From JACVRW01 sp963814095 (GTDB lineage: Bacteria; Actinomycetota; Thermoleophilia; Solirubrobacterales; Thermoleophilaceae): a DNA stretch of 64,000 nucleotides. Made by a program: the position numbers and the translations under genes. The stretch lies in assembly GCA_963814095.1 (NCBI GenBank), contig CAWFBT010000008.1, positions 1-64,000 on the forward strand, in the 5' to 3' direction. The notes beneath the pieces are model-generated. The model ran no database searches. It saw nothing but the letters and a program-made list of their open reading frames with translations, and was not told the DNA's origin. Of this stretch, positions 1 to 8,509 are shown piece after piece; positions within the stretch are counted from its first letter, which is position 1; each line of letters begins with the position of its first letter.

Positions 1-302
1 CGGGCGCGTCTCGGCTCCGTCGCCGCTGACTGTTGCGTGGGACGAGATGCAGCCATCCACCGGCTGCCAACTCGCCCCTGCCACGCTCCCCGCTTGTGCG
101 AAGGAAGCAGGCGGCCGGCGGCACCGCCAAATGGCTGCCCCAACGGATCGAGGCTCGGACGCCCGCGTACCGTCCTGCTCAGTCCTCATTCAGTCCTCAA
201 ACCGCCGTAAATCGGCGTGAAACCCTAGACACCCACCTCGCCGCAGGCGGGCGAGAAACCTGCTGTTTGCAGGCAGGTTCTGACCGACCCCCTCCCCCGC
301 GC
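1..302. other. Non-coding left edge, probable end of an integrated element
   Basis: I see no credible gene here. The stretch holds short repeats: GTCCT at 172, 182 and 193 (about one helical turn apart), a CGCCG-taaat-CGGCG inverted repeat at 203-217, CTCGCC/GGCGAG at 237-242/250-255 and AACCTGC/GCAGGTT at 257-263/273-279. It ends exactly where the 3' half of a tRNA-Gly begins. Because the tRNA half reads left to right, an element integrated into the tRNA gene would lie on this side; that is inference. Confidence 0.4.
171..199. repeat. Helically phased GTCCT direct repeats
   Basis: CAGTCCTCA occurs at 180-188 and again at 191-199, and a degenerate copy (CGTCCTGCT) precedes them at 171. The shared GTCCT cores start at 172, 182 and 193, spacings of 10 and 11 bp. 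Phased short repeats about 100-170 bp from an att core resemble integrase arm-type sites, but no protein is identified. Confidence 0.45.
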
Positions 303-349
303 TCTGCTTGCCATGCAGAAGGTCGTGGGTTCGAATCCCATCAGCCGCT
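303..349 (+). pseudogene. tRNA-Gly(GCC) 3' half, candidate attachment site
   Basis: The sequence folds as the 3' part of a tRNA: anticodon stem TCTGC/GCAGA (303-307/315-319) around loop TTGCCAT with anticodon GCC, variable loop AGGTC, T arm at 325-341 with loop TTCGAAT, acceptor strand CAGCCGC (342-348) and discriminator T349, as expected for glycine. The matching 5' acceptor strand GCGGCTG and a D arm are absent at the required distance (about 277). Tyrosine integrases commonly use tRNA 3' halves as attB and leave such a duplicate at the far end of the element. It is not a functional tRNA gene as it stands. Confidence 0.75.
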
Positions 350-579
350 TTTCGGGTTCTCCTTGCAAATCTGCACTTTCTGAGGCCCGTTCGAACATGT
401 TGGAATGGCTGCGCCTCACTCGGCCACTATCGGCCGAAATCCGGCCCCTTGGGTCGCTTCAGGTCAAGAGCATGGCCGTCGAGCACGACGAGAGCTGAAA
501 ACGGACCAGACTCGGAAATCGCCGGACAGAGGAGAAGTTCGTCCTCTGTTCGGCCCTTCCCTCTCTGAAAGGATCGGCA
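350..579. other. Intergenic region before the first secreted-protein gene
   Basis: No gene is supported in this stretch. It begins with TTTT just after the tRNA fragment. It contains an imperfect 16-bp palindrome at 390-405 (TTCGAACATGTTGGAA, one symmetric mismatch) of unknown meaning. A ribosome-binding-like AAAGGA lies just upstream of the GTG at 580. Confidence 0.4.
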
Positions 580-1269
580 GTGCGAAGGACAGTCCTAGGA
601 GCAGTGGTCGCTTGCGCGATGCTCGCCATCCCCGCTTCCGCTAATGCCGCTCAGTCTGCGAATTACAAGTGGCCCGGGTTTCTCAAGGGGAGCGTGACGG
701 GCTCCACCTATGACTTCTACCCGGGGGAACCTGCCGGGCAGTCCAGCCCTTGCGGTGGCTGCGCTCCCGTGCCCACGCCGGCCAGCCCAAGTAGCACGAC
801 CACCGATCGCTGGCGGATTCCCGATCTCAAGCTGAAGCGCGAGCGGGTCAAGGTCCTCGGCAACCAGATCCAGGTCGTCTACAGGATCGCGGACGGGACC
901 GTGACTCGGAGCCATCAAACGTCTAGCAGTTGCATAGGCCCCATTAGCTTCACCGAGACGTTCTCGCTGAAGGGCGCCAAATGGGATGTGGATTCACGCA
1001 TCACCTTCTTCGGCCCGAAGACGGGCCGCTACAAGAACCGTTGGCGGATTCACGGACAGATCGGCCTCATTCGTCAGAAGCAGGTGGGATGCCCCGTCGG
1101 CGAGTCGGCCATGATCGGTCTGCCCGAGCTCGTCTCTGGGACCAAGGTTGGCGAACCAGCCCCGGTCGCCAGGCCGGGAAAGAGAGCACGGCTGAGCTCT
1201 CATTACCACAGTGACCTCGGCGGGGTCAGTGACCGCAAGAACGCGCTGACCATCCGCCTCCCGCGCTGA
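580..1269 (+). CDS. Secreted protein of unknown function (paralogous signal peptide, copy 1)
   Basis: A 229-residue protein begins at GTG with AAAGGA 6-8 nt upstream. Residues 1-25 form a clear Sec signal peptide: RR, a hydrophobic run LGAVVACAMLAIP, then a likely ASANAA cleavage site. The mature part has a CGGC pair near residue 60, an SSSC near 118 and a single late Cys, suggesting disulfides outside the cell, and a basic C-terminus. I recognise no domain. Its signal peptide is almost identical, in DNA as well as protein, to that of the next gene (1317), although the mature parts are unrelated. The second gene starts 47 nt downstream on the same strand, so the two are probably co-transcribed. 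Confidence 0.75.
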   Translation: MRRTVLGAVVACAMLAIPASANAAQSANYKWPGFLKGSVTGSTYDFYPGEPAGQSSPCGGCAPVPTPASPSSTTTDRWRIPDLKLKRERVKVLGNQIQVVYRIADGTVTRSHQTSSSCIGPISFTETFSLKGAKWDVDSRITFFGPKTGRYKNRWRIHGQIGLIRQKQVGCPVGESAMIGLPELVSGTKVGEPAPVARPGKRARLSSHYHSDLGGVSDRKNALTIRLPR

Positions 1270-1316
1270 ACCTGCTGAGGCGCGCGCCTGGCTTCTCAAC
1301 GAAACAAAGGACTCGC

Positions 1317-2219
1317 GTGCTCAGAAAAACAATCCTAGGGGCGGTGGCCGCTTGTGCAATGCTCGCGATTCCTGCTTCCGCAAACGCCGCTCAGGTGCAG
1401 GCGTTCGGCACGAATATCGCCGTCTCTGACTACGCGGCGCAGTTCGCGGACGACATTACGCTCACGAAGGTCGGTTCCTCCATCCGCATCGTCAATAACG
1501 CCGGCAATCCGGCCGAGCCGCTGCTGCTCATCGCCGAGCAGCCGAGCCCGGTCCCGGTGCCCGACAGCGGCCAGTTGTCTTGCTCACAGGACAACCCGCG
1601 TCAGGTGACATGCACGCGCCTCACGGGCGGTCCGCCAACCGCGATCGGCATCTCTACGGATTCAGGCAACGACACGGTGACAGTCGGCCCACATTCGGCC
1701 GATGAGTCGGTCACGGTGGATACGAAGTCCGGCAGCGATACGGTCAACGTCGAAAACGGGTCGGCCGACAACGTTGCCTGCGGCGATGACGTTGACACGG
1801 CTCGGGTCGATGCACATCCGCTCGATACGCTCCTGCCACCGTTCACTAGCTGCGAGACCCTGATTGGCAACGGCGTCGCCCAAGGTCTCGGTGCGCCGAA
1901 CCCCACGGCTCCGGTAGTGCCCGCGAAGCTGAGCCTCGGTCCGGTGCTTAGTCCTCACCGGGGCAAGCTCCTCGTCGCTGCCAGGGTCAACGGCCCCGGC
2001 GTGGTGACGGGCAAGGCGACCAAGGGCAAGAAGCTGCTCGCCAAGGGCAGCAAGACGGCGACCAAGGCGGGCGCAGTCACGCTCACGCTGAAACCGACCA
2101 AGGCGGGCAAGCGCCTGCTCAAGAGCAAGCGCTCGGTCAAGGTCAAGGTCAAGCTGGCCTTCAAGCCGACCACGGGCGCGACCATTGTGAAGTCGATCAG
2201 CTCTCGGCTCCGCAGGTAG
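1317..2219 (+). CDS. Secreted Asp/Gly-rich repeat protein with basic C-terminus (copy 2)
   Basis: A 300-residue protein begins at GTG with AAAGG 6 nt upstream. Residues 1-25 are a signal peptide nearly identical to that of the preceding gene. Residues about 110-165 contain degenerate Asp/Gly/Asn repeats (DSGNDTVTVG, KSGSDTVNVE), resembling calcium-binding RTX-like secreted proteins. The last 90 residues are rich in Lys and Thr (KGKKLLAKGSKTATKAG), a tail of the kind I associate with secreted proteins of Solirubrobacter-like bacteria. Function is unknown. Its stop lies about 12 nt from the point where the opposite-strand lipoprotein gene loses similarity to its family. Confidence 0.75.
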   Translation: MLRKTILGAVAACAMLAIPASANAAQVQAFGTNIAVSDYAAQFADDITLTKVGSSIRIVNNAGNPAEPLLLIAEQPSPVPVPDSGQLSCSQDNPRQVTCTRLTGGPPTAIGISTDSGNDTVTVGPHSADESVTVDTKSGSDTVNVENGSADNVACGDDVDTARVDAHPLDTLLPPFTSCETLIGNGVAQGLGAPNPTAPVVPAKLSLGPVLSPHRGKLLVAARVNGPGVVTGKATKGKKLLAKGSKTATKAGAVTLTLKPTKAGKRLLKSKRSVKVKVKLAFKPTTGATIVKSISSRLRR

Positions 2220-2400
2220 CTCGTCTTAGGCTGACGCCGTTGTCGCGCATGCACTCGGCGAACTTCACCGCCTGCTCCTGATTGGCGGCGGCGTCGTTGC
2301 CGGTCCTAGTGCGATCAGACGCGTTCGAACAGCCCGCCCCGATCAGGGCGACCATGGCAAGGGTGGCCAGCGGCCGCAGCTTCCTGAGCGTGCTCGTCAC
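2197..2400 (-). pseudogene. Truncated lipoprotein, AECMRxNGV family
   Basis: The GTG start at 2400 overlaps the stop of the peptidase gene by 4 nt (GTGA), so the two were translationally coupled. The 67-residue product has a lipoprotein signal with lipobox LIGAGC (Cys about residue 24) followed by a NQEQAVKFAECMRDNGV stretch that I associate with longer actinobacterial lipoproteins. Right after NGV (residue 56, near 2232) the expected continuation is lost; eleven unrelated residues follow to a stop inside the end of the opposite gene. I read this as truncation at a rearrangement junction between about 2220 and 2232. Confidence 0.6.
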
Positions 2401-3041
2401 TGCTGCATCCTCGGGTCCTGGGTGGGGTCGGCATACATGGGCGGACAGCCCTGATCGATGGCTTCGGGGCGCAGTTCGTAGTGCCAGGGTTCGTTGCCGT
2501 AGATCTGGCACAGCCCGTAATCGGCGCCGTGCTCGGAGAGCCACGCCGTGGCATCGGGCCCAACGTCGACCGCGTCCCCCGACACGTGAGCAGACGTCTC
2601 CGCGGTGGCCACCCAGCGGGCGGCTTCCTGTTCGGATCCGTACTTCGAGACCGCCTCGCGAAAGAGCTGATCCTGGTACTCCGGGGAACGCCAGCCACTG
2701 TCGACGAAGAACCCGACCCCGTCGTCGGCGGCATCAGTTGCAGCTTGGCGCAGGGCACCGAGCAGATCGGGATCGAGGTTGGCTACACCCGGAATCTCGT
2801 CAAAGACCGTCGTGCCGTCGGGGACGGCACTCTCAGCCTCGCCAAGCGCACCTCGGTGCTCACCGCGAAGGACATCGAGGGGTGATGAGGCCGTCGAGGA
2901 CGAGGATGCCAGCCACTGGTAGCCGAGGGCTGCGGCGATCGCCGCGATGACGACTAGCAGGCCGGCGATCCGGATCCTGCGAATCCGAATTCGACGGGTC
3001 GTTGTTCGTGCTGGTTCGCTGTGGGTCACGCCTCCAGTCAA
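2397..3041 (-). CDS. VanY-like M15 D-alanyl-D-alanine carboxypeptidase
   Basis: The 214-residue protein has an N-terminal membrane anchor (about residues 26-45) and an extracytoplasmic peptidase M15 domain. The zinc-site motifs are present: SAHVSGDAVD (His152, Asp159) and EPWH (Glu184, His187). M15B/VanY enzymes remove the terminal D-Ala from peptidoglycan precursors. The given start is TTG; an in-frame GTG at 3029 is an alternative with GGAGG almost touching it, so the first few residues are uncertain. It is divergent from a two-component system at 3115, the usual VanY-type arrangement. No vanH, vanA or vanX is present, so remodelling of cross-linking is as plausible as glycopeptide resistance. 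Confidence 0.82.
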   Translation of the reverse strand: MTGGVTHSEPARTTTRRIRIRRIRIAGLLVVIAAIAAALGYQWLASSSSTASSPLDVLRGEHRGALGEAESAVPDGTTVFDEIPGVANLDPDLLGALRQAATDAADDGVGFFVDSGWRSPEYQDQLFREAVSKYGSEQEAARWVATAETSAHVSGDAVDVGPDATAWLSEHGADYGLCQIYGNEPWHYELRPEAIDQGCPPMYADPTQDPRMQQ

Positions 3042-3114
3042 GGCAGCGCGGCGTTGCCGGCACGTATGTGGTTTTCGATATGCCGACGATATGCGCCAGC
3101 CCTAGCATCGGAGC

Positions 3115-3810
3115 ATGCGCGTGCTGCTCGTTGAGGACGAGCCCTATATGGCGGAAGCCATCCGCGATGGCCTACGCCTGGAAGCGATCGCGGCAGACAT
3201 CGCCGGCGACGGCGACACCGCTCTGGAGCTGCTGAGCGTCAATGCCTACGACATCGCCGTCCTCGACCGAGACATTCCCGGACCTACCGGTGACGAGATC
3301 GCCAACCGCATCGTCGCCTCCGGCAGCGGCATGCCGATCCTCATGCTCACCGCTGCCGACCGGCTCGACGACAAGGCCTCCGGGTTCGAGCTCGGCGCCG
3401 ACGACTACCTCACGAAGCCGTTCGAGCTCCAAGAGCTCGTGCTTCGTCTCAGAGCGCTCGACCGCAGGCGCGCCCACAACCGGCCGCCTGTGCGGGAGAT
3501 CGCAGGTCTGCGGCTGGATCCGTTCCGCCGCGAGGTCTACCGCGACGGCCGCTACGTTGCGCTGACCCGCAAGCAGTTCGCAGTGCTCGAAGTGCTCGTC
3601 ACTGCCGAAGGCGGTGTCGTCAGCGCCGAAGAGCTCTTGGAGCGAGCATGGGATGAGAACGCAGACCCGTTCACCAACGCCGTGCGCATCACGGTCTCGG
3701 CACTGCGCAAACGGCTCGGCGAACCCTGGATCATCGCCACCGTGGCCGGCGTCGGGTACCGCATCGACACAGCGCCCGGCACCGGGCGTGAGGGAGGAGA
3801 TCGTGGATAG
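3115..3810 (+). CDS. OmpR-family response regulator (VanR/CutR-like)
   Basis: The 231-residue protein has an N-terminal receiver domain (about 1-115) with acidic pocket ED at 7-8, phosphoacceptor Asp51 in VLDRDIPG, Thr79 and Lys101. A winged-helix DNA-binding domain (about 130-222) follows, with the typical LTRKQFAVLEVL and VAGVGYRI elements. It is cytoplasmic and should be phosphorylated by the histidine kinase whose start overlaps its last 8 nt. It is divergent from the M15 peptidase gene, 73 nt away, so the peptidase is a likely target; that is inference from layout. Confidence 0.88.
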   Translation: MRVLLVEDEPYMAEAIRDGLRLEAIAADIAGDGDTALELLSVNAYDIAVLDRDIPGPTGDEIANRIVASGSGMPILMLTAADRLDDKASGFELGADDYLTKPFELQELVLRLRALDRRRAHNRPPVREIAGLRLDPFRREVYRDGRYVALTRKQFAVLEVLVTAEGGVVSAEELLERAWDENADPFTNAVRITVSALRKRLGEPWIIATVAGVGYRIDTAPGTGREGGDRG

Positions 3811-4912
3811 AGCGCCTGGTTTGAGCGTTCGCCTCAAGCTCACCCTCAGCTACGCCGGATTCCTCATGCTCGCCGGCGTCTTGCTGCTCGCCGTCGTGTG
3901 GGTGTTCCTCCTGCGCTACGTACCCGACCAGGAGGTCCTAAGAGGACCCGGCGGCTTCACACCCGGCGGCTTCAGTCCCACCCGCTCCGACCTCCTGGAC
4001 GCTTTCGCTCCGAAGGCGGCCATCATGTTGGCGTTCCTGCTGGTGTTCAGTCTCCTGGGAGGGTGGCTTCTCGCCGGCCACATGCTCGCCCCCCTGACTC
4101 GCATCACAAACGCCACACGGATGGCCGCGACCGGCTCCCTCTCCCACCGAATCCAGCTGGAAGGCCGCAAAGACGAGTTCCGCGAACTCGCCGACGCCTT
4201 CGACACCATGCTCGCGCGCCTCGAAGCACAGGTCGCCGAACAGCAGAGATTCGCTGCCAATGCCTCACACGAGCTGCGCACCCCGCTGGCGGTCACGCAG
4301 ACCCTTCTCGACGTGGCCCGCAACGATCCGAACCGCGACAACGGCGAACTTGTCGATCGCCTCCACGCCGTCAACACCCGAGCGATCGACCTCACTGAAG
4401 CATTGCTCCTGCTCAGCCGCACCGACCAGCGGTCCTTCACCCGCGAACACATCGACCTGTCCCTCATGGCGGAAGAAGCCACCGAAACGCTCCTCCCCCT
4501 CGCAGAAAAACGCGGCCTCACCATCGAGACCTCCGGCGACGTGACCCACACCATCGGCTCACGCGCGCTCCTGCTGCAGATGACTACGAACCTCGTGCAC
4601 AACGCGATCGTCCACAACCTGCCTGAACAGGGCACCGTGTGGGTCACGACCAGCGTTCACCCCAAGAGCGTCGTGCTCACTGTCGAGAACACCGGCGAGA
4701 CGCTCACCCCACAGTTGGTTTCCACGCTTGGCGAGCCGTTTCTTCGCGGCCCCGGACGCATACGCACCGAGCACGCAGGTGTCGGCCTCGGCCTGGCAAT
4801 CGTCAAAAGCATCACCCAAGCACACGGCGGAACCGTGACCCTCACCCCCCGCCCCGCCGGGGGCCTCTGCGTCGCGGTGCGACTACCCGCACCTTCGCCG
4901 CCGATGAGCTGA
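3803..4912 (+). CDS. Sensor histidine kinase (VanS-like)
   Basis: I place the start at GTG 3803 because GGGAGGAGA precedes it at proper spacing and the protein then begins just before the first membrane helix; it overlaps the regulator gene by 8 nt. The 369-residue product has two transmembrane helices (about 15-37 and 70-92) flanking a short external loop rich in Gly/Pro/Phe, a HAMP domain, a HisKA box FAANASHELRTPLA (His156), an N box NLVHNAIVHN, a G1 box with ENTGE replacing the usual DTGxG, and a G2 box GVGLGLAIV. The short loop suggests it senses membrane or wall state. It partners the response regulator at 3115. Confidence 0.88.
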   Translation: MDRAPGLSVRLKLTLSYAGFLMLAGVLLLAVVWVFLLRYVPDQEVLRGPGGFTPGGFSPTRSDLLDAFAPKAAIMLAFLLVFSLLGGWLLAGHMLAPLTRITNATRMAATGSLSHRIQLEGRKDEFRELADAFDTMLARLEAQVAEQQRFAANASHELRTPLAVTQTLLDVARNDPNRDNGELVDRLHAVNTRAIDLTEALLLLSRTDQRSFTREHIDLSLMAEEATETLLPLAEKRGLTIETSGDVTHTIGSRALLLQMTTNLVHNAIVHNLPEQGTVWVTTSVHPKSVVLTVENTGETLTPQLVSTLGEPFLRGPGRIRTEHAGVGLGLAIVKSITQAHGGTVTLTPRPAGGLCVAVRLPAPSPPMS

Positions 4913-4913
4913 G

Positions 4914-4950
4914 CCGCCTCGCCCGCCATCCCTCCAAGACCCGGAGGCGG
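4914..4950. terminator. Possible stem-loop between convergent genes
   Basis: CCGCCTC (4914-4920) pairs perfectly with GAGGCGG (4944-4950) across a 23-nt loop between the kinase stop and the convergent reductase stop. There is no T tract, so it would not be a classical intrinsic terminator. Confidence 0.25.
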
Positions 4951-4959
4951 GCCGCCGGC

Positions 4960-5943
<984 letters not shown>

Positions 5944-5988
5944 CCTGCTCCTTGTCTTGATCGTTTGAACCCACGACCGGCCGGTCCA

Positions 5989-7026
5989 TCAGACCGAGCT
6001 CACGTCGAGCAGGGACTTGATGGCGCGACGCTCGTCCATGGCCGCGTAGCCCTCGCCGACGCCGTCGAGGTCAGTCTCGAAATCGAAGACGCGCCCGGGA
6101 TCGAACCGGTCCTCGAGCACGTCGTCGAGGAGCTCGGGGATGTATGCCCTGACAGGCGCGGAGCCTCCCTGAAGGCCCTTGTTGTGAAAGAACATCTCGC
6201 TCATCGGCGGCTCGACCCCGTGCGGCACGCCGACGTAGCCGACTGTCGAGCCCGGGCGCGAGATGGCGAAGGCCGTCTCCATCGCCTGAGCGGTCCCGAC
6301 GCATTCCATTGCCGCGTCGACTCCGACGCCGTCGGTCATCTCCATGATCGCCTCCGTCGCCGCCTCGCCACGCTCGGCCACGATGTCTGTGGCGCCGAAG
6401 TCGCGGGCCATCTGCTGACGGTCGTCGTGGCGGCTCAGGGCGATGATCCGCTCGGCGCCGATGCGATTGGCGGCAAGAACGGCCGAGAGACCGACCGCTC
6501 CGTCGCCGACCACGGCGACGATTCTGCCCGGCTGAACGTTTGCGCAGACGGCGGCGTGGTGGCCGGTGCAGAACACGTCGGAGAGCGTGAGCAGCGAACG
6601 AAGCGCTTGATCGGAATGACCCGACCCCGGCACCGAGACCAGGGTCCCGTCGGCCAGCGGAACGCGTACCGCCTCGCCCTGGCCGCCGTCCCCGTTGCTC
6701 GGGTAAAAGCCACCGGAGGAGCAGGCGCTGGTGATGCCGTGCCGGCAGTGTGGGCATGTGCCGTCGCTGAAGGCAAACGGTGAGATGACGAGCTCGCCCG
6801 TGTCGATGTTCTCAACGTCGGGGCCGACCTCTTCGACCACGCCGATGAACTCGTGGCCAATCGGTCCCGGCTCAAACTCCGAATCGCCGCGGTAGTACCA
6901 GAGGTCCGATCCGCAGACACAGGACAGGACGACCCGGACGACGGCGTCGGTCGGCTCCTTGATGACCGCGTCGGGACGTTCGGTGACGCTGATTGATCCC
7001 GGTGCTTCGAATACCGCTGCTCGCAT
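5989..7026 (-). CDS. Zinc-dependent alcohol dehydrogenase (MDR family)
   Basis: I choose ATG 7026 (MRAAVFEAPG), which has GGAGG 9 nt upstream; a longer frame adds 28 unlikely residues. The 345-residue product has the catalytic zinc ligands in CVCGSD and GHE, a structural-zinc-like cluster CPHCRHGITSAC, and a Rossmann segment VVGDGAVGLSA. It oxidises or reduces an unidentified alcohol/aldehyde with NAD(P). The aldo/keto reductase gene lies downstream and an epoxide hydrolase gene is divergent 275 nt away, suggesting a small detoxification cluster. Confidence 0.88.
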   Translation of the reverse strand: MRAAVFEAPGSISVTERPDAVIKEPTDAVVRVVLSCVCGSDLWYYRGDSEFEPGPIGHEFIGVVEEVGPDVENIDTGELVISPFAFSDGTCPHCRHGITSACSSGGFYPSNGDGGQGEAVRVPLADGTLVSVPGSGHSDQALRSLLTLSDVFCTGHHAAVCANVQPGRIVAVVGDGAVGLSAVLAANRIGAERIIALSRHDDRQQMARDFGATDIVAERGEAATEAIMEMTDGVGVDAAMECVGTAQAMETAFAISRPGSTVGYVGVPHGVEPPMSEMFFHNKGLQGGSAPVRAYIPELLDDVLEDRFDPGRVFDFETDLDGVGEGYAAMDERRAIKSLLDVSSV

Positions 7027-7301
7027 CTGGCTGTGCCTCCTTGCCGTAGTGGGTGCTTGGCTCGCATGCCGCCTTCCGTACGATTGCGTACTCGACTTGG
7101 CGGCCTTCATCGATCGCTACGGCCAAGAGTGGAACGACCACGATCCGGTGCCATTCGTTGCTAGGCCCTCCGGCGCGGGTTAGTGTGGCGAGGGTTCCCG
7201 ACCCAGCGCAGACCAGGGAGGGGACCAGGATGTTCACGGGGGCGACGCGCTGACAAGAGGGCGAGGCTCCCGGCCGTCAGCAAACCGAGGAGCGCGCCTT
7301 C

Positions 7302-8501
7302 ATGTCCATCGCCGCCGAAGCAACAGCCATCCGCCCGTTCCGGATCGATGTTCCGGAGGAACAGCTTGCTGAGCTGCGCCGCCGCATCGCCGCGACGCGC
7401 TGGCCGTCCACCGAGCTCGTCGCCGATCGCTCGCAGGGCGTGCAGCTGGCGACGATGCAGGCGCTCGCCAGCTACTGGACGACCGACTACGACTGGCGCG
7501 CGTGCGAGGCGAGACTCAACGCGCTGCCGCAGTTCACGACCGAGATCGACGGGGTCGAGATCCACTTCATCCACGTCAGGTCGCGGCATGAGAATGCGTT
7601 GCCGCTGATCATGACGCATGGCTGGCCCGGCTCGGTCGTCGAGCTGCTGGAGACCGTCGGCCCGCTGACCGACCCGACCGCTCACGGCGGCACGCCCGAG
7701 GACGCATTCCACCTGGTGCTGCCGTCACTGCCCGGTTACGGGTTCTCCGGCGAGCCGGCCGAGCTCGGCTGGGACGCCAGCCGCACCGCACGCGCGTGGG
7801 CGGAGCTGATGCACCGCCTCGGCTACACCCGCTACGTCGCCCAGGGCGGCGACGTGGGTGCCCTCGTCACGGACCTGATGGGCCGCCAGGCGGTCGAGGG
7901 TTTGGCCGGCTACCACCTGAACCTGCTCACGGCGGTGCTCGCAATCGGCGATCAACTGCCCAAGGAATCCGAACAGGAACGCGCAGCGGGCGAGGCGGTC
8001 GCCACGTTCAGGGAGGACGGCTTCGGCTACTTCCTCGAGATGGCAACGCGGCCGCAGACGATCAGCTACGCCCTGCTGGATTCGCCCGTCGCGCTGGCGG
8101 CCTGGTTGCTCGACCACGACACGGACAGCTACTACAAGATCTCCCGCGCGTTCGTCGACGGCGAGCCCGTGGGCAATCTCACCCGGGACACCATCATCGA
8201 CAACATCACGCTGTACTGGCTGACCGGCACCGGCGCCTCGTCGGCCCGGTCGTACTGGGAGGACGCACGAGCGCTGGCCGCAGCGCTTGCGAGCGGCCAG
8301 CCTCCCCCTGCGGTCTCGGTTCCGGTCGGCTTCACGACATTCCCCGGCGAGATCTGGGCCACCCCGCGCAGCTGGGCCGAGGCGGTCTACCCCGGGCTCG
8401 CCTACTTCAACGAGGTCGACAGGGGCGGCCACTTCGCCGCCTGGGAGGAGCCGGAGCTCTTCTCCAGCGAGATGCGAGCCGCATTCAGCTCTCTGCGCTG
8501 A
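7302..8501 (+). CDS. Epoxide hydrolase (EHN-type alpha/beta hydrolase)
   Basis: The 399-residue protein begins at ATG with GAGGAG 10 nt upstream. Residues about 10-115 form the EHN domain typical of microsomal-type epoxide hydrolases, followed by the alpha/beta hydrolase core. Visible catalytic elements are the oxyanion motif HGWPGS (106-111), the nucleophile Asp184 in GGDVG, and the catalytic His in GGHFAAWEEP near the C-terminus. It should open epoxides to diols; the substrate is unknown. No signal peptide is present. Confidence 0.88.
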   Translation: MSIAAEATAIRPFRIDVPEEQLAELRRRIAATRWPSTELVADRSQGVQLATMQALASYWTTDYDWRACEARLNALPQFTTEIDGVEIHFIHVRSRHENALPLIMTHGWPGSVVELLETVGPLTDPTAHGGTPEDAFHLVLPSLPGYGFSGEPAELGWDASRTARAWAELMHRLGYTRYVAQGGDVGALVTDLMGRQAVEGLAGYHLNLLTAVLAIGDQLPKESEQERAAGEAVATFREDGFGYFLEMATRPQTISYALLDSPVALAAWLLDHDTDSYYKISRAFVDGEPVGNLTRDTIIDNITLYWLTGTGASSARSYWEDARALAAALASGQPPPAVSVPVGFTTFPGEIWATPRSWAEAVYPGLAYFNEVDRGGHFAAWEEPELFSSEMRAAFSSLR

Positions 8502-8509
8502 CGACGCCA

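Noticed and set aside
33..383. Plus-strand 116-codon frame at the left edge
   Set aside because: It is Pro/Arg/Ser-rich, has no ribosome-binding site, and runs through the tRNA fragment.
390..405. LexA-like palindrome TTCGAACATGTTGGAA
   Set aside because: SOS boxes need GAAC and GTTC separated by 4 nt; here the spacing is 2 nt and there is a symmetric mismatch, and no SOS gene follows.
225..419. Minus-strand frame with GFEPTTFCMASR
   Set aside because: This is the well-known spurious translation of the antisense of a tRNA 3' half; it coincides with the tRNA-Gly fragment.
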